Assembly (NCBI RefSeq): GCF_900098925.1
Contig: NZ_LT622359.1
Coordinates: 1-64,000 of the forward strand
DNA: 64,000 nucleotides
DNA from: Bacillus massiliglaciei
GTDB taxonomy: Bacteria; Bacillota; Bacilli; Bacillales; DSM-1321
Direction of reading: 5' to 3'
This document shows, piece by piece, positions 43,467 through 52,607 of the stretch (the stretch's first letter is position 1; the number at the start of each line of letters is the position of its first letter). Below the pieces are notes generated by a model. It saw only the letters and a program-made list of their open reading frames with translations. It searched no databases and was not told the origin of the DNA. Both the position numbers and the translations under genes were made by a program.

Positions 43467-45617
43467 CTACCGAGAGGAGAAATCATGAACATTACAATAG
43501 TCACGGTCGGCAAATTGAAGGAAAAATACCTGAAGCAGGGAATCGAGGAATATCTCAAACGGCTGTCTGCCTATGCCAAGGTCGAAATCATCGAGCTGCC
43601 CGACGAAAAAGCCCCCGAAACACTGAGCGATGTCGAAATGATCCAGATTAAAGACAAAGAAGGCGAGCGAATCCTGTCTAAAATTAGCCCCGACGCCCAT
43701 GTCATCGCTCTGGCTATTGAAGGCAAGCTCAAATCCTCTGAAGAACTGGCCGGCACCATCGACAAACTGGCCACCTACGGCAAGAGTAAAATCGCCTTCA
43801 TTATCGGCGGCTCCCTCGGACTGAGCCAAGAAGTCATGCAGCGCGCCGACGAAGCCCTGTCCTTCTCCCGCATGACCTTCCCCCATCAGCTCATGAGGCT
43901 GATTCTTGTCGAGCAGATTTACCGGGCATTTCGGATTAATCGGGGAGAACCGTACCATAAATAGAGGCAAAAATTGTTGTAAATATGGTGGAATTTTATT
44001 ATCGGAAGCGGGTACTGGCTGTATATAATCAGCACTATCCGTTTCTCGATACAATGTGTGAATAAGATTAAAGGTCTTAGATATATTGACCTCTGTAAAG
44101 TCAAATTCAAGCACGACTTTATTTACTGATCTTGAATGACCACTAAGATGTTTGATTTCAATCTTAGAGAGCAGTAGTTGAAGCAAATGCTTTTTAGCCT
44201 CCCTAGATGCCTGTTGATACTTAGAGAGAAATTGTTCTAAGAGTATCTGAATTAACTCAGGTTGAATAATCTTTGATTCTGAAGAGGTTAAAATTACAGT
44301 AAGATCATTTTTTCTTTTTTCCAAATCTACCTTTTCATTAGCAACTCTTTGTAAGCGTTCCTGTAGAATTGTGATAGGTAAGGTATTGCTTTCAAAAGCC
44401 TCTATATATCGTTCTTGTACCTTTTGTATTTCAGATAGTCTTACTTCAATCTGTTCTAAATCTTTATGATGCTTATTAAGGGATTCAACAGATTGAAAGT
44501 TTATTTCCTGTATTGATTTTAAAAACATATTTTTATTACTTAGAAATCTTTCAATTTTATTAACCACATCATTTTCTGCTTCATAAGCTTTAATTGAATT
44601 AGCTTTACAGGCAGAAGTCCCTTTATTATGAAAACTACCACATACATAGTAACGATGTTTACGTTTGGTACCATCTTTTCGTGTATATGTTGTTATAGAA
44701 GGAACCATACCTTGTCCACAGTCAGGACAACGTAAAAGACTACTTAGTAAAAATGGTTCATTTGATTGACGTTGTTTAAACGATTTGCTCATTCTTCTTG
44801 CTTGTACTACACTCCATAATTCATTTGAAATAATGGCTTCGTGTTGGCCATCTACTAGAATTGGATTAGAATTTTTACCCTTTCTACGCTTGGTATCCCA
44901 ATTTTCAACTTTTAGCCAGCTGATTTTACCGATATAAACAACATTATCTAATATAGTTGCAACACCGTTAATAGAAAAGTGACGATTCCGTTTGGTTCGA
45001 TATCCTGCTTTATTTAATTGATTTGTAATTGCCTTTAACCCTTTTCCATTGGCATACAGTTGAAAAATTAATTGTACTACTTCAGCTTCATCCTTATTGA
45101 TAATAAGTTCCTTTTCGATGTTATCATAGCCAAAGACTACACCGCCGTTCCAAGATCCTTCTAACGCTCTCTGTTTCATACCTAATTTAACATTTTCAGA
45201 TAGTGTATTCCTCTCCATTTCAGCAATTGAGGCCATTAATTGCACAACTAAACGACCAATAGGACTACCGGTATCGAAGTTTTCTGAATAGGAAATAAAT
45301 TTTACTCCGAAATCTTCAAACTTGTCTAAGAGTATTAGGGTATCTAACATATTTCGAGATAGTCGAGAAATCTTCCATACGAGTACAGCTTCGAATTTGT
45401 CAGCTTCAACATCAACAATAAGTTGTTGCATAGCAGGGCGACCCTTTATATTCTTCCCACTGATTCCTTCATCAACATATTCTCTAGCAATTTCCCACCC
45501 ATAGAGTTTGGCATACTGGCGTAGAGTATCCAATTGAGCAGCAATACTATAACCTTCATTTGCTTGTTCTTCGGTTGACACACGACAGTAAATAGCTACA
45601 CGTCTAATTTCATTCAT
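43467..45617 (-). CDS. Large serine recombinase, Ccr-like, reading through the rlmH junction
   Basis: Site-specific recombinase expected to integrate and excise the element. N-terminal resolvase domain has catalytic Ser14 in [10 protein letters not shown] and the SRLSRN motif. Then comes a recombinase domain (VYIGKISW and [10 protein letters not shown] resemble CcrB from memory), a zinc ribbon ([18 protein letters not shown]) and a coiled coil (about 395-500). Residues 1-551 lie in the element. No stop occurs before the att site, so the frame continues 165 codons antisense to rlmH, to 716 aa. The normal stop is probably supplied by the other element end in the circular form. AGGAAGGGAGG precedes the ATG. 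Confidence 0.85.
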   Translation of the reverse strand: MNEIRRVAIYCRVSTEEQANEGYSIAAQLDTLRQYAKLYGWEIAREYVDEGISGKNIKGRPAMQQLIVDVEADKFEAVLVWKISRLSRNMLDTLILLDKFEDFGVKFISYSENFDTGSPIGRLVVQLMASIAEMERNTLSENVKLGMKQRALEGSWNGGVVFGYDNIEKELIINKDEAEVVQLIFQLYANGKGLKAITNQLNKAGYRTKRNRHFSINGVATILDNVVYIGKISWLKVENWDTKRRKGKNSNPILVDGQHEAIISNELWSVVQARRMSKSFKQRQSNEPFLLSSLLRCPDCGQGMVPSITTYTRKDGTKRKHRYYVCGSFHNKGTSACKANSIKAYEAENDVVNKIERFLSNKNMFLKSIQEINFQSVESLNKHHKDLEQIEVRLSEIQKVQERYIEAFESNTLPITILQERLQRVANEKVDLEKRKNDLTVILTSSESKIIQPELIQILLEQFLSKYQQASREAKKHLLQLLLSKIEIKHLSGHSRSVNKVVLEFDFTEVNISKTFNLIHTLYRETDSADYIQPVPASDNKIPPYLQQFLPLFMVRFSPINPKCPVNLLDKNQPHELMGEGHAGEGQGFVGALHDFLAQSEGAADNEGDFTLAVGGQFVDGAGQFFRGFELAFNSQSDDMGVGANFRQDSLAFFVFNLDHFDIAQCFGGFFVGQLDDFDLGIGRQPFEIFLDSLLQVFFLQFADRDYCNVHDFSSR
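43485..43964 (+). CDS. rlmH: 23S rRNA (pseudouridine1915-N3)-methyltransferase RlmH
   Basis: SPOUT methyltransferase, 159 aa, that methylates pseudouridine 1915. It has [13 protein letters not shown] (SAM knot) and ends [10 protein letters not shown]. The 3' end, including the stop, is the landing site of SCC elements in staphylococci, where the protein ends in YHK as well. Here the reading frame is intact and the sequence right after the stop changes to AT-rich foreign DNA. GAGGAG precedes the ATG. Confidence 0.97.
   Translation: MNITIVTVGKLKEKYLKQGIEEYLKRLSAYAKVEIIELPDEKAPETLSDVEMIQIKDKEGERILSKISPDAHVIALAIEGKLKSSEELAGTIDKLATYGKSKIAFIIGGSLGLSQEVMQRADEALSFSRMTFPHQLMRLILVEQIYRAFRINRGEPYHK
43948..43970. 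other. Putative attachment site (att) at the rlmH stop codon
   Basis: TACCATAA (43953-43960) within the last rlmH codons differs by one base from the TATCATAA core at the SCC attachment site as I recall it. Composition and gene content change here. The matching right-hand repeat was not found in the window, so the exact crossover point is inferred. Confidence 0.65.
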
Positions 45618-45853
45618 ATAAATCCTCCCTTCCTAAGTATTTTAATATGAAAAAATAAAAAAGGGAAAGAATGTTAATTTACATAGATAGGTATTTCCTT
45701 GAAAAAGACCTATTTAACTGTTAATAATAACACCATTTGATGTAGCATTTTGGAAGGGGGATTTTCCTACTGAACTAGCTGATAGTTTATTAATATTTAT
45801 TAGCGTAGTTTAGAACAAATTGTACAAGAAGGAAATCATATAAGAATGTAGAA

Positions 45854-45871
45854 TTTTGTAATTATACAAAA
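45854..45871. promoter_or_regulatory. Inverted repeat before gene 45889, possible operator
   Basis: TTTTGTA-ATTA-TACAAAA, a perfect 7-bp inverted repeat 17 bp upstream of the ATG and close to the ribosome site. It sits between two divergent genes (recombinase and 45889). Confidence 0.4.
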
Positions 45872-45888
45872 ACAAAGGAGGTAGCTTT

Positions 45889-46371
45889 ATGGCTTTTCAT
45901 AAACAAATTAAAAGTAAGTCAAAGGAATTTAGGGACTTATTATCAAATTATAGAAGTCGTGGCTTGAAAGATACAGGAAGTGTAGGAAAATGCGACTTTA
46001 TTAATACTTTAAATCGAGTTACTTATAAACCTATTGGGGAGGGAAAGTTTAGGATTGGAAAAATTAACGATGACTTGGATAAAAACCATATGAGTATTAG
46101 ACTCGATCTTCCAAAAGGTGAATTTTCTGATGAGTTTATTATGAAATCAATGGGATTTACTGAGGTTTTTCCACGAAAAAAAAGGACTAATTTTACATGC
46201 TTAAAAGTGCATAGAGCTAGTTGGGATGATTCTGTGTTTGACACAGTAGATATTAGACTATATGAAGAAGATATAGCTGCATACAATTTTAATGATAATT
46301 CATTCAAGAATTTTATAGATTTATTAATTTTAAGAGCTACTGGTGAAATAATAGAAATTCCTAATAATTAA
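45889..46371 (+). CDS. Hypothetical protein of the SCC-like element
   Basis: 160 aa, not recognised. No signal peptide or membrane helix. Mixed alpha/beta composition; basic N-terminus (KQIKSKSKEFRD) and an RKKR stretch mid-protein. AAAGGAGG precedes the ATG, so it is very likely translated. It is divergent from the recombinase and is followed after 46 bp by a second small gene, probably in one operon. Confidence 0.7.
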   Translation: MAFHKQIKSKSKEFRDLLSNYRSRGLKDTGSVGKCDFINTLNRVTYKPIGEGKFRIGKINDDLDKNHMSIRLDLPKGEFSDEFIMKSMGFTEVFPRKKRTNFTCLKVHRASWDDSVFDTVDIRLYEEDIAAYNFNDNSFKNFIDLLILRATGEIIEIPNN

Positions 46372-46417
46372 TTTTTAAATATTGCTTGTTTACTAGAGAA
46401 AGGAATGGAAAGGAAAA

Positions 46418-46645
46418 ATGGAATATAAGGATTTTTTAATGAAGGAATATGGTTTGAGTGAAGGTTCAGCTAAGGATTATGACGGTCGTTTTAAAGGAAT
46501 TGTCAATAGTGGTATATATAAGGGAGAAAGGGAGATGACTTCTTCTTTAAAAGCAGCTGTTGAGAAAAAATATCCAAAGTCAAAAAATCACTATGTCCTA
46601 GCCCTTGAACGATATATTGATTTCCAAAAGAAAAAGAAAATATAG
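46418..46645 (+). CDS. Hypothetical small protein
   Basis: 75 aa, basic and probably all helical: GLSEGSAKDYDGRFKGI resembles the short SAM-like helical domains at the N-terminus of tyrosine recombinases and some nucleases, but the match is only in pattern. AGAAAGGAATGGAAAGG lies upstream of the ATG. It ends before a hairpin that faces the second recombinase. Confidence 0.6.
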   Translation: MEYKDFLMKEYGLSEGSAKDYDGRFKGIVNSGIYKGEREMTSSLKAAVEKKYPKSKNHYVLALERYIDFQKKKKI

Positions 46646-46703
46646 ATGGTAAGCAAGGTTAAAGGACACCAATGGGTTTTAATGATTGAACAAATAAAAA
46701 CTC

Positions 46704-46747
46704 GCCCTTTGATCTAATTCAATTTAAAGAGTAAAAGGGCTGAATTT
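46704..46747. terminator. Terminator between gene 46418 and recombinase 2
   Basis: GCCCTTT ... AAAGGGC with a 23-nt loop, then TGAATTTTTA. It lies between convergent genes. Confidence 0.5.
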
Positions 46748-46824
46748 TTATATGTAATAGATGTTGGGAATAACCTTTTTCACTTAAAACAAACCTGTTA
46801 AAAATGTTCTTTTTTTGCATTATA

Positions 46825-48303
46825 TTATGCTGTAATTAATTTCGGAATTTCGTTAATATCTAAATTATAAATTATACTCTTAATTGTCCTCATACTAATT
46901 CTATCACCACTATTAATATGTATTTCTTGAAATAGGGTTTTAAGAAATCGTCTCTTATCAATATCATCAATGGCCAGGAAAATAGATTCAAAGTTTGAAA
47001 TAAAATTATCAACTATTTTTACTGAATCAGTATGTTTTAAACTATTGTATCGTTCTTCTGTGTAATTTAAACGTTCAGACAATGCCTCATGTTGTGTACG
47101 GAGTCTCTCAATTTGGATTAAATGAGAATTATTGTTTGTTTTGTAATAAAGTTCATAGGTTTTATTAATTTTATTATCAATTATTGATATATCTTTATGT
47201 AACCGATTTAATGTTTTACTAATCTCCTGATAATCATTAGATATTCTATTTTTCATTTTTTCTTGTAATAGATTGTAGATTTTAGGAGAACCGATAATTG
47301 AGGGGAGGAGTGATAAGATGTACTCCTCGGCATAAGCTTTTTTTATTGAATTTGCTTTGCAACTTTTTCCATTTTTATTATTAAGGCATTTATAGTATCT
47401 GTATTTTCCACAACTACTTACATGGTGTACCATTGAAGCATTACATTTTGGACATTTAAGAAAACCGGTCAGAAAGTAAGAACCATGATGAACTTTCTCG
47501 GGTAAATAACTTCTTATTTTTAGCATCTGTTGAGCTTTATCCCAGGTTTCTTTATCGATAATTGATTCATGTGTACCTATATGTAATTGTTCTTCAAATC
47601 TTATATATCCTATATAGGTAGGGTTTGTTAGAATAGTTTTTACTGCATTTATATCGAATTCGTTACCATTGATTGTTTTATAATGATGTTTATTTAAATA
47701 TTGTGCTATTTTACGAAATCCCCACTGATCATTAACACACTTATCAAAAATTAACTTTATAATTTTTGAACTATCCGGATCAATTTTCAACCCTTCAGAG
47801 GTTGTAACATAGCCAGTAATTCTACCACCATTATGCAATCCATTCTTTGCTCTTTGTCTCATTCCATATATGCAATTAAAAAGAATCTCTTCACGATGTC
47901 GTTCAGAATAGATTGATTTATTTTTAAAGTAGTCATAATCAGATCTGTTAGATGTATTTATCCTATCTGCAACACATATAAGATGTGTCCCACTTTTAAT
48001 TAATCGGTCAACAAGGTTAACAGAGTCAGCATGATTACGTGCAAATCGGTGATCTGCTAATACAATTACATAATCTATTTCCTTGCTCTGTAAACAATCA
48101 GCCATCATAGTACAAAATACTTCTCTATCTTCTACACTAGTTCCTGAACCGTAACCTTCATTATATACTTTCTTCAATTCAATGTTATTTACCTTACAAT
48201 AAGATCTAATGTGTTCCTCTTGATATTCTAGGGAAAAGTTTAGAGTTTGATCTTCAGTACTCACACGTAGGTATGCTACCGCAATTTCATTGTCATTCTG
48301 CAT
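46825..48303 (-). CDS. Second large serine recombinase, Ccr-type
   Basis: 492 aa. Resolvase domain with Ser15 in AYLRVSTEDQ and HRFARNH; recombinase domain (about 170-290, PTYIGYIRFEEQ); zinc ribbon (CPKCNASM, YYKC, SCKANS); coiled coil at the C-terminus. Only weakly similar to the first recombinase. I start at MQNDNE (48303), preceded by GGAGAGGAG; the longer frame lacks one. A 59-aa gene overlaps its start. SCC elements often use two different recombinases (CcrA and CcrB) together, so this may be the partner of the first. Confidence 0.85.
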   Translation of the reverse strand: MQNDNEIAVAYLRVSTEDQTLNFSLEYQEEHIRSYCKVNNIELKKVYNEGYGSGTSVEDREVFCTMMADCLQSKEIDYVIVLADHRFARNHADSVNLVDRLIKSGTHLICVADRINTSNRSDYDYFKNKSIYSERHREEILFNCIYGMRQRAKNGLHNGGRITGYVTTSEGLKIDPDSSKIIKLIFDKCVNDQWGFRKIAQYLNKHHYKTINGNEFDINAVKTILTNPTYIGYIRFEEQLHIGTHESIIDKETWDKAQQMLKIRSYLPEKVHHGSYFLTGFLKCPKCNASMVHHVSSCGKYRYYKCLNNKNGKSCKANSIKKAYAEEYILSLLPSIIGSPKIYNLLQEKMKNRISNDYQEISKTLNRLHKDISIIDNKINKTYELYYKTNNNSHLIQIERLRTQHEALSERLNYTEERYNSLKHTDSVKIVDNFISNFESIFLAIDDIDKRRFLKTLFQEIHINSGDRISMRTIKSIIYNLDINEIPKLITA

Positions 48304-48472
48304 TTTTGTACTCCTCTCCGGATTGTAACTTCTGGTAGTGGAAATTAAGAGCAAGATCTATAAGTTCATTAATAAAATCATTAGCAAGTATCTTTTTTGA
48401 ATCTCTCTCTTTAAAGATGATACTTTCATAATATTTTGACGGGTCAATGATAATAGATTTTTTATTATTCAT
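48293..48472 (-). CDS. Small protein overlapping the start of recombinase 2
   Basis: 59 aa, starting MNNKKSIIIDPSKYYESI and ending GEEYKNAE. It ends 11 bp inside the recombinase gene, so the two are probably translationally coupled. AAAGGA lies upstream of the ATG and a good promoter further up. Not recognised; perhaps a recombination directionality factor or regulator, which is only a guess from position. Confidence 0.6.
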   Translation of the reverse strand: MNNKKSIIIDPSKYYESIIFKERDSKKILANDFINELIDLALNFHYQKLQSGEEYKNAE

Positions 48473-48518
48473 AGGGTATAAATCCTTTCATCTGAATGTT
48501 CCTTTTAAATTCCTTCGA

Positions 48519-48548
48519 ATTATATTTTCTTTCTTTTTCCTTTTTCAA
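48519..48548 (-). promoter_or_regulatory. Promoter for the 59-aa gene and recombinase 2
   Basis: On the minus strand: TTGAAA (48548-48543), 18-nt spacer, TATAAT (48524-48519). The rest of the gap 48549-48751 is AT-rich with no gene that I can support. Confidence 0.65.
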
Positions 48549-48751
48549 GGCTTTTAATGAATTTTTAAGAATAATTACTGTTATTTTTAGTTTTTTATAA
48601 GTTATTTAATAGAAAGTCACTTTCTTTTTATAAAAACAGAGGGGATTATAAAGGAATTTTCTATTTTTCTCTTACTTTATTTATTTTTTACCTCTATAAA
48701 TTAAAAGGTGATTATATAATGTTTGTAGTGCTAACCCGATTCTAATTGCGG

Positions 48752-48780
48752 GAAAAATGACTATACAGATTTGTATAGTC
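48752..48780 (-). terminator. Terminator after methyltransferase 1
   Basis: On the minus strand: GACTATACA, loop AATC, TGTATAGTC, then ATTTTT. The stem is perfect. Confidence 0.7.
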
Positions 48781-48828
48781 AGCTCTACAAAATATATAAA
48801 CAAATAGATAAAAACTCTTTTTATGAAT

Positions 48829-49557
48829 TCAGCTTGCATTAGCGTTATATAAAAGATTAGAAGCTTTATTGAAATGGGTATTATCTAATTCAAAACCAAT
48901 AAAATTCCGATTAAGATTTATTGCTGCTTGACCAGTTGATCCTGAACCCATAAAACAATCCAAGACTGTTTCCCCCTCATTGGTATGAGTTGCAATAATT
49001 TTTTTAAGAATTGAAATTGGTTTTTGGCAAGGGTGAATTCTGACCTTTCCATTAACTATAGGTGCTTCATAAGAAGCTTTATCATAGTAGCTATTAAACG
49101 TCCTTTTGGTCCCTTTAGTATAGGAAATGAAAAATTCACGGGAATTTGATAGATAATTTACTTTAGCATTAATAGGAACGGGATTTGTTTTATCCCAGAA
49201 TCCAATTCTAGGCTGGTCTAATTTTAGTTTTTTTGCTTCAGATGATATATCGCTAATTTTGAAAATATCGTAAAATATCACCATTGTACCACCTGGAACT
49301 AGGACTCGTTTAAATTCTTTTAAAAGGGAAAACCAATCAAACTTGTTCGCATCTAAATCCCATTCCCCGAATTCCATTGAAATGGAACCGTATTTTTGTT
49401 GGGCACCGCCACCATTTTTAAAGTTAGTCTTCCTAGATATAAAGTACGGTGGATCAGTACAAATTAAATGAATTGAATTACTAGGAATCATTTTAATTTC
49501 TTTAAAGACATCACCGTTTATTAACTTCAAATTTTTTTCTGTTTTATTAAAAGTCAT
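48829..49557 (-). CDS. Beta-class DNA methyltransferase 1
   Basis: 242 aa. Motif IV DPPY at residues 35-38 comes before motif I CFMGSGSTG (about 200), the beta-class order of N6-adenine or N4-cytosine methyltransferases. DPPY favours N6-adenine. The region between (WDKTNPVP; SNSREFF) is the usual small target-recognition part. It resembles methyltransferase 2 at 63140 at roughly seven residues in ten. The HNH nuclease gene starts 290 bp away, divergently, so it could be a restriction partner or an orphan enzyme against host restriction. Confidence 0.93.
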   Translation of the reverse strand: MTFNKTEKNLKLINGDVFKEIKMIPSNSIHLICTDPPYFISRKTNFKNGGGAQQKYGSISMEFGEWDLDANKFDWFSLLKEFKRVLVPGGTMVIFYDIFKISDISSEAKKLKLDQPRIGFWDKTNPVPINAKVNYLSNSREFFISYTKGTKRTFNSYYDKASYEAPIVNGKVRIHPCQKPISILKKIIATHTNEGETVLDCFMGSGSTGQAAINLNRNFIGFELDNTHFNKASNLLYNANAS

Positions 49558-49679
49558 TTTTATATCCCCATTCTTTAAGGTTTCCTTAGTTGGTCAAGGT
49601 GTATGAATTAAATTCTATTTATTTAAGAAAAACAAGAGGATACTAATATTTTTTTGGAAAAATTTTTATAGAAGGACAA

Positions 49680-49823
49680 ATGAAGCATGAAAATGTTGAA
49701 TATAGTCTTTTTACTAATTATATGATTTATGAAGAATTAAAACCAAAGGGAGTTAGTCAACAGGTGAAGGATAAAATTAACCTATGGTTTCGGTTGACTT
49801 TAACTGGTAAGATTATCCTATAA
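49680..49823 (+). CDS. Possible small gene before the HNH gene
   Basis: 47 codons, MKHENVEYSLFTNY to LTGKIIL. AAGGA lies four bases before the ATG, a short distance. It ends 23 bp before the HNH gene. No family recognised; it may be real or a remnant of a longer gene. Confidence 0.35.
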   Translation: MKHENVEYSLFTNYMIYEELKPKGVSQQVKDKINLWFRLTLTGKIIL

Positions 49824-49846
49824 ATTTAATAATTGGAGGAGAGACA

Positions 49847-50785
49847 ATGAACTGTATTATTTGTACAGAAGTGAAAGAGGGATCAGAAGAGCATATATAT
49901 CCATATGCAATTGGAAGCCGCAAGTTAAAGATACATAGGGTTTGTAAGGACTGTAATTCAAAACTAGGGAATTTTAATGATTACCACATTACTGATCACC
50001 CAGCAATCTTAGCAAAGAGACATATACTCGGAATAAAAGATAGAAATGGAAAGATACCTAATCCTACTACTAAAGCTGTTTCAATCTACTACGAAGATTT
50101 TCCAGACTTACCTATTTACTTTAGTACTGTCGATAACAAAACTGTGTTAGTAGTTAAAGAAAAGAGAATAGAATTTGCAGTTAATGAGGACAGTGTAATC
50201 AATAAAGAAACAGTATTACACAATTTTATAGCCAAACAAGAGGATAAAGAAAAAATAGTAGAAATGGTAAATCTATATGCAAAAAGAAAGAAGTATTACC
50301 CAATCAGTGAGGAGGAAATATACGAAGGATTGAAGACTGTCGATATTGATTTTGGTAAAATAAAAGTTAAATTTAACGAGGCAGAATTGGATAAGTTTAA
50401 GATAGAAAAGGGGCTCTTAAAAATAGCTTATGAATTAGGATGGTATTGGTTGGGCGATAGGTATTTAGATGATCAGAATGCAATTTTAATTCGTAATTCT
50501 CTCAACAATCCTGAAATTGACTTTGATATACAAGAAATCAATGGTGCAATTTATCCAATATCTTTACCTTGCCAAGAAAGTATTTTTGAGGATGGTTATC
50601 TGGGGTATTTTCATTTAGGGGCATTGTATAATGATGAAAATAACAATATCTGGTGCTATATTCGATTATTTGATACATATGAGGGGCGGTTTTTAATTAG
50701 CCGACAATCTGATCTGTATAATTCTTCAAATAAGTTTTTATCAATTAACACTAGTGATGGGGAAATTGAAGAAAGGGAATTTTAA
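49847..50785 (+). CDS. HNH endonuclease-like protein
   Basis: 312 aa. The N-terminus has a zinc-bound HNH_5-type fold: C3 and C6 (CIIC), EEHIYP with His16, and VCKDCNSKLG with C33, C36 and N37. Residues 90-312 are not recognised and could recognise target DNA or another partner. GGAGGAG precedes the ATG. It is divergent from methyltransferase 1. Candidate restriction or phage-defence nuclease; target unknown. Confidence 0.8.
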   Translation: MNCIICTEVKEGSEEHIYPYAIGSRKLKIHRVCKDCNSKLGNFNDYHITDHPAILAKRHILGIKDRNGKIPNPTTKAVSIYYEDFPDLPIYFSTVDNKTVLVVKEKRIEFAVNEDSVINKETVLHNFIAKQEDKEKIVEMVNLYAKRKKYYPISEEEIYEGLKTVDIDFGKIKVKFNEAELDKFKIEKGLLKIAYELGWYWLGDRYLDDQNAILIRNSLNNPEIDFDIQEINGAIYPISLPCQESIFEDGYLGYFHLGALYNDENNNIWCYIRLFDTYEGRFLISRQSDLYNSSNKFLSINTSDGEIEEREF

Positions 50786-51037
50786 ACATAGGGACAATAA
50801 ATATTAGCTCTGTAGTACTAAGAAGAACCTAATCTTTAAGTTCTTAGTGAATCAAGTGTAATTCAAGTCAAGATATTCGGGTACGATTATCATGCTGACA
50901 TTTATTTTTTTACGGTGTCATTTAAAAAGCTTTAATTATTTTGCGATTGGGGCTATGTACAATTAATTCATACAATACTAAGTAAAAAGAATGTATTAAG
51001 AATTGCTCGATAATATAGGAGATAGTAGGTGTAATTA

Positions 51038-51772
51038 ATGAGTAATAAAACTAATTATAAAAAGTTTGTCATTGATAGTAGGAGTGATTATATCGTTTAT
51101 TTGAGGATGATAATTGTTCAAAGTCACAAATTACTGAAAAGATTGAACAAGTATTCCGATGAACTTAACCATAAAATAGATGAACTAAATCTTCGTAATA
51201 AACCTAATGCCCTTTTTGATACAGAAATCTATGAGGAGTTTAATGACAAGATTGGTAATGTTGAGCATAGATTATTAAACATTGTAGGGGATCTTCAAAC
51301 GGATTCAATTTCTTATTATAAATTTAGAAAAATGCTCTTAAAAAGGAATATTGAAGTTAAAAATGATTTGGGTACATTATCAGAAGAGATGGAAAGTAAC
51401 CTTTCAACAGTCAATGTTAGTCGTAATTGGGCTTTACACATGCCTGAATCATTATTACATGCCCAAATAGAAAACATTAAGGAGATATGGGATAAAAAAG
51501 AACTTCAGGAGTTCTTAACAAAATTTAATCCAGTAGGTGTTCCATATTTTAAGAAATATCAAGGTAAGTGGTTAATTAGTTTGTATGAACAATGTGTAGG
51601 AAATCTATCACTATATGAAGAGGTTTACAAGTCAATGTTATCTGATTATGAGAAACTATTAGGAATAGAACCAATAATAAATGAAATACAGTATGGAGAA
51701 AGAGATTTTGAGTCAGAGATTAAGCTTCCCCAAACGTCCTTTGCAATGCAACAAAGGAAGTATAATAAGTAA
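51038..51772 (+). CDS. Unknown helical protein with HEPN-type RNxxxH motif
   Basis: 244 aa, strongly helical, no membrane segment. The hexamer RNWALH (residues 129-134, at 51422-51439) fits the R-x4-6-H active-site motif of HEPN ribonucleases, where the residue after R is often N. HEPN proteins act as toxins or in abortive phage defence. No second gene that looks like an antitoxin nucleotidyltransferase is adjacent. AGGTG lies upstream of the ATG. Family assignment is tentative. Confidence 0.65.
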   Translation: MSNKTNYKKFVIDSRSDYIVYLRMIIVQSHKLLKRLNKYSDELNHKIDELNLRNKPNALFDTEIYEEFNDKIGNVEHRLLNIVGDLQTDSISYYKFRKMLLKRNIEVKNDLGTLSEEMESNLSTVNVSRNWALHMPESLLHAQIENIKEIWDKKELQEFLTKFNPVGVPYFKKYQGKWLISLYEQCVGNLSLYEEVYKSMLSDYEKLLGIEPIINEIQYGERDFESEIKLPQTSFAMQQRKYNK

Positions 51773-51836
51773 AAAAAGCGATAATAGTTAATTAAATAAA
51801 AGTCATTTAGTTTGAAGAAGGAATAAAAAACATAAT

Positions 51837-51878
51837 AAAGAAAACTCGCCTGTTTAAAATTGGCGGGTTTTCTTTATT
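51837..51878. terminator. Terminator after gene 51038
   Basis: AAAGAAAACTCGCC / GGCGGGTTTTCTTT with a loop of 11 nt, followed by an A/T tract. Near-perfect stem. Confidence 0.8.
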
Positions 51879-51929
51879 AATACTATTGTTATAAACAAAC
51901 GGTCTGTTAATCTAATAATTATTTAAAAA

Positions 51930-52040
51930 CTATAAAATCTATAAAATAACTTCAAAATAATCAAAGGGTTCTTAAAATTTTACACTAATAAAAGAAATAG
52001 TCATTACAAATATAGTTTTCTTACTATAAAAACTATAAAT
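51930..52040. repeat. CTATAAA repeats upstream of parM, possible centromere/operator
   Basis: Two tandem pairs of CTATAAA(A/T): 51930 and 51939, then 52024 and 52033, nine bases apart within each pair and on the same strand. Plasmid parMRC loci carry short direct repeats (parC) upstream of parM that ParR binds. The AT-rich background weakens the case. Confidence 0.4.
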
Positions 52041-52067
52041 TTTGATTTAAAAAGGGGAGATTTTTTA

Positions 52068-52478
52068 ATGACTATTTTTATTGGTTTTGAATCAGGAAAT
52101 TCTTATGTTAAAAGTGTTAGTTCAATTCAATGGAGTAAGCCTGATGTTTACTTGAATACTTTAACCTCTGTTGAAGAGGATCAGGCGTTCAGTCCGTTTA
52201 ATGGTAAAAAATATGAAGATGTATATGAAGTAGAGATTAATGGAGAAAAACTTTATTACAGAGTAGGGTTGCCACTACAATCTTTGAATCAAGGGTCATC
52301 TAGTATGGATGATCCATCTAGATATAAGAAGATAGAATATAAGATTGAGTGTCTAATCTCTATATATCGGCAAATTTCACAGGCGACAAATAATCGGGAG
52401 CTATTATATGTGACGACTGGAGTTCCTACAAAACATTATGGGAATAAATCCGTGTCGGTGTTTTTGTCAATATTATAT
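52068..52478 (+). pseudogene. ParM-like actin ATPase, 5' part (broken by IS21)
   Basis: First 137 codons of a plasmid-type segregation actin (ParM/StbA/Alp7 type). It has the phosphate-1 loop GFESGNSYVK (residues 6-15) and ends in TGVPTKHYGNK, the interdomain motif of ParM proteins. The IS21 element enters at 52479 and gives a stop at once. Joined to the part from 55014, with one 9-bp repeat copy removed, the frame continues. GGGGAG precedes the ATG. Confidence 0.88.
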
Positions 52479-52607
52479 TGAGCCAGAGCGATCACTTTAA
52501 AAGTGAGCCACTTAGTGTCTGTTAACTCCCATATTTGGGAGTAGTTGGGTGTTTGGGTGCCTTGCCCCGGAGAGGGGCAAGACACCCAAACACCTCGCCC
52601 GCCGTTG

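Noticed and set aside
43337..43651. Plus-strand frame of 104 codons overlapping the start of rlmH
   Set aside because: It overlaps rlmH in another frame and starts within the DnaA-box region without a ribosome site.
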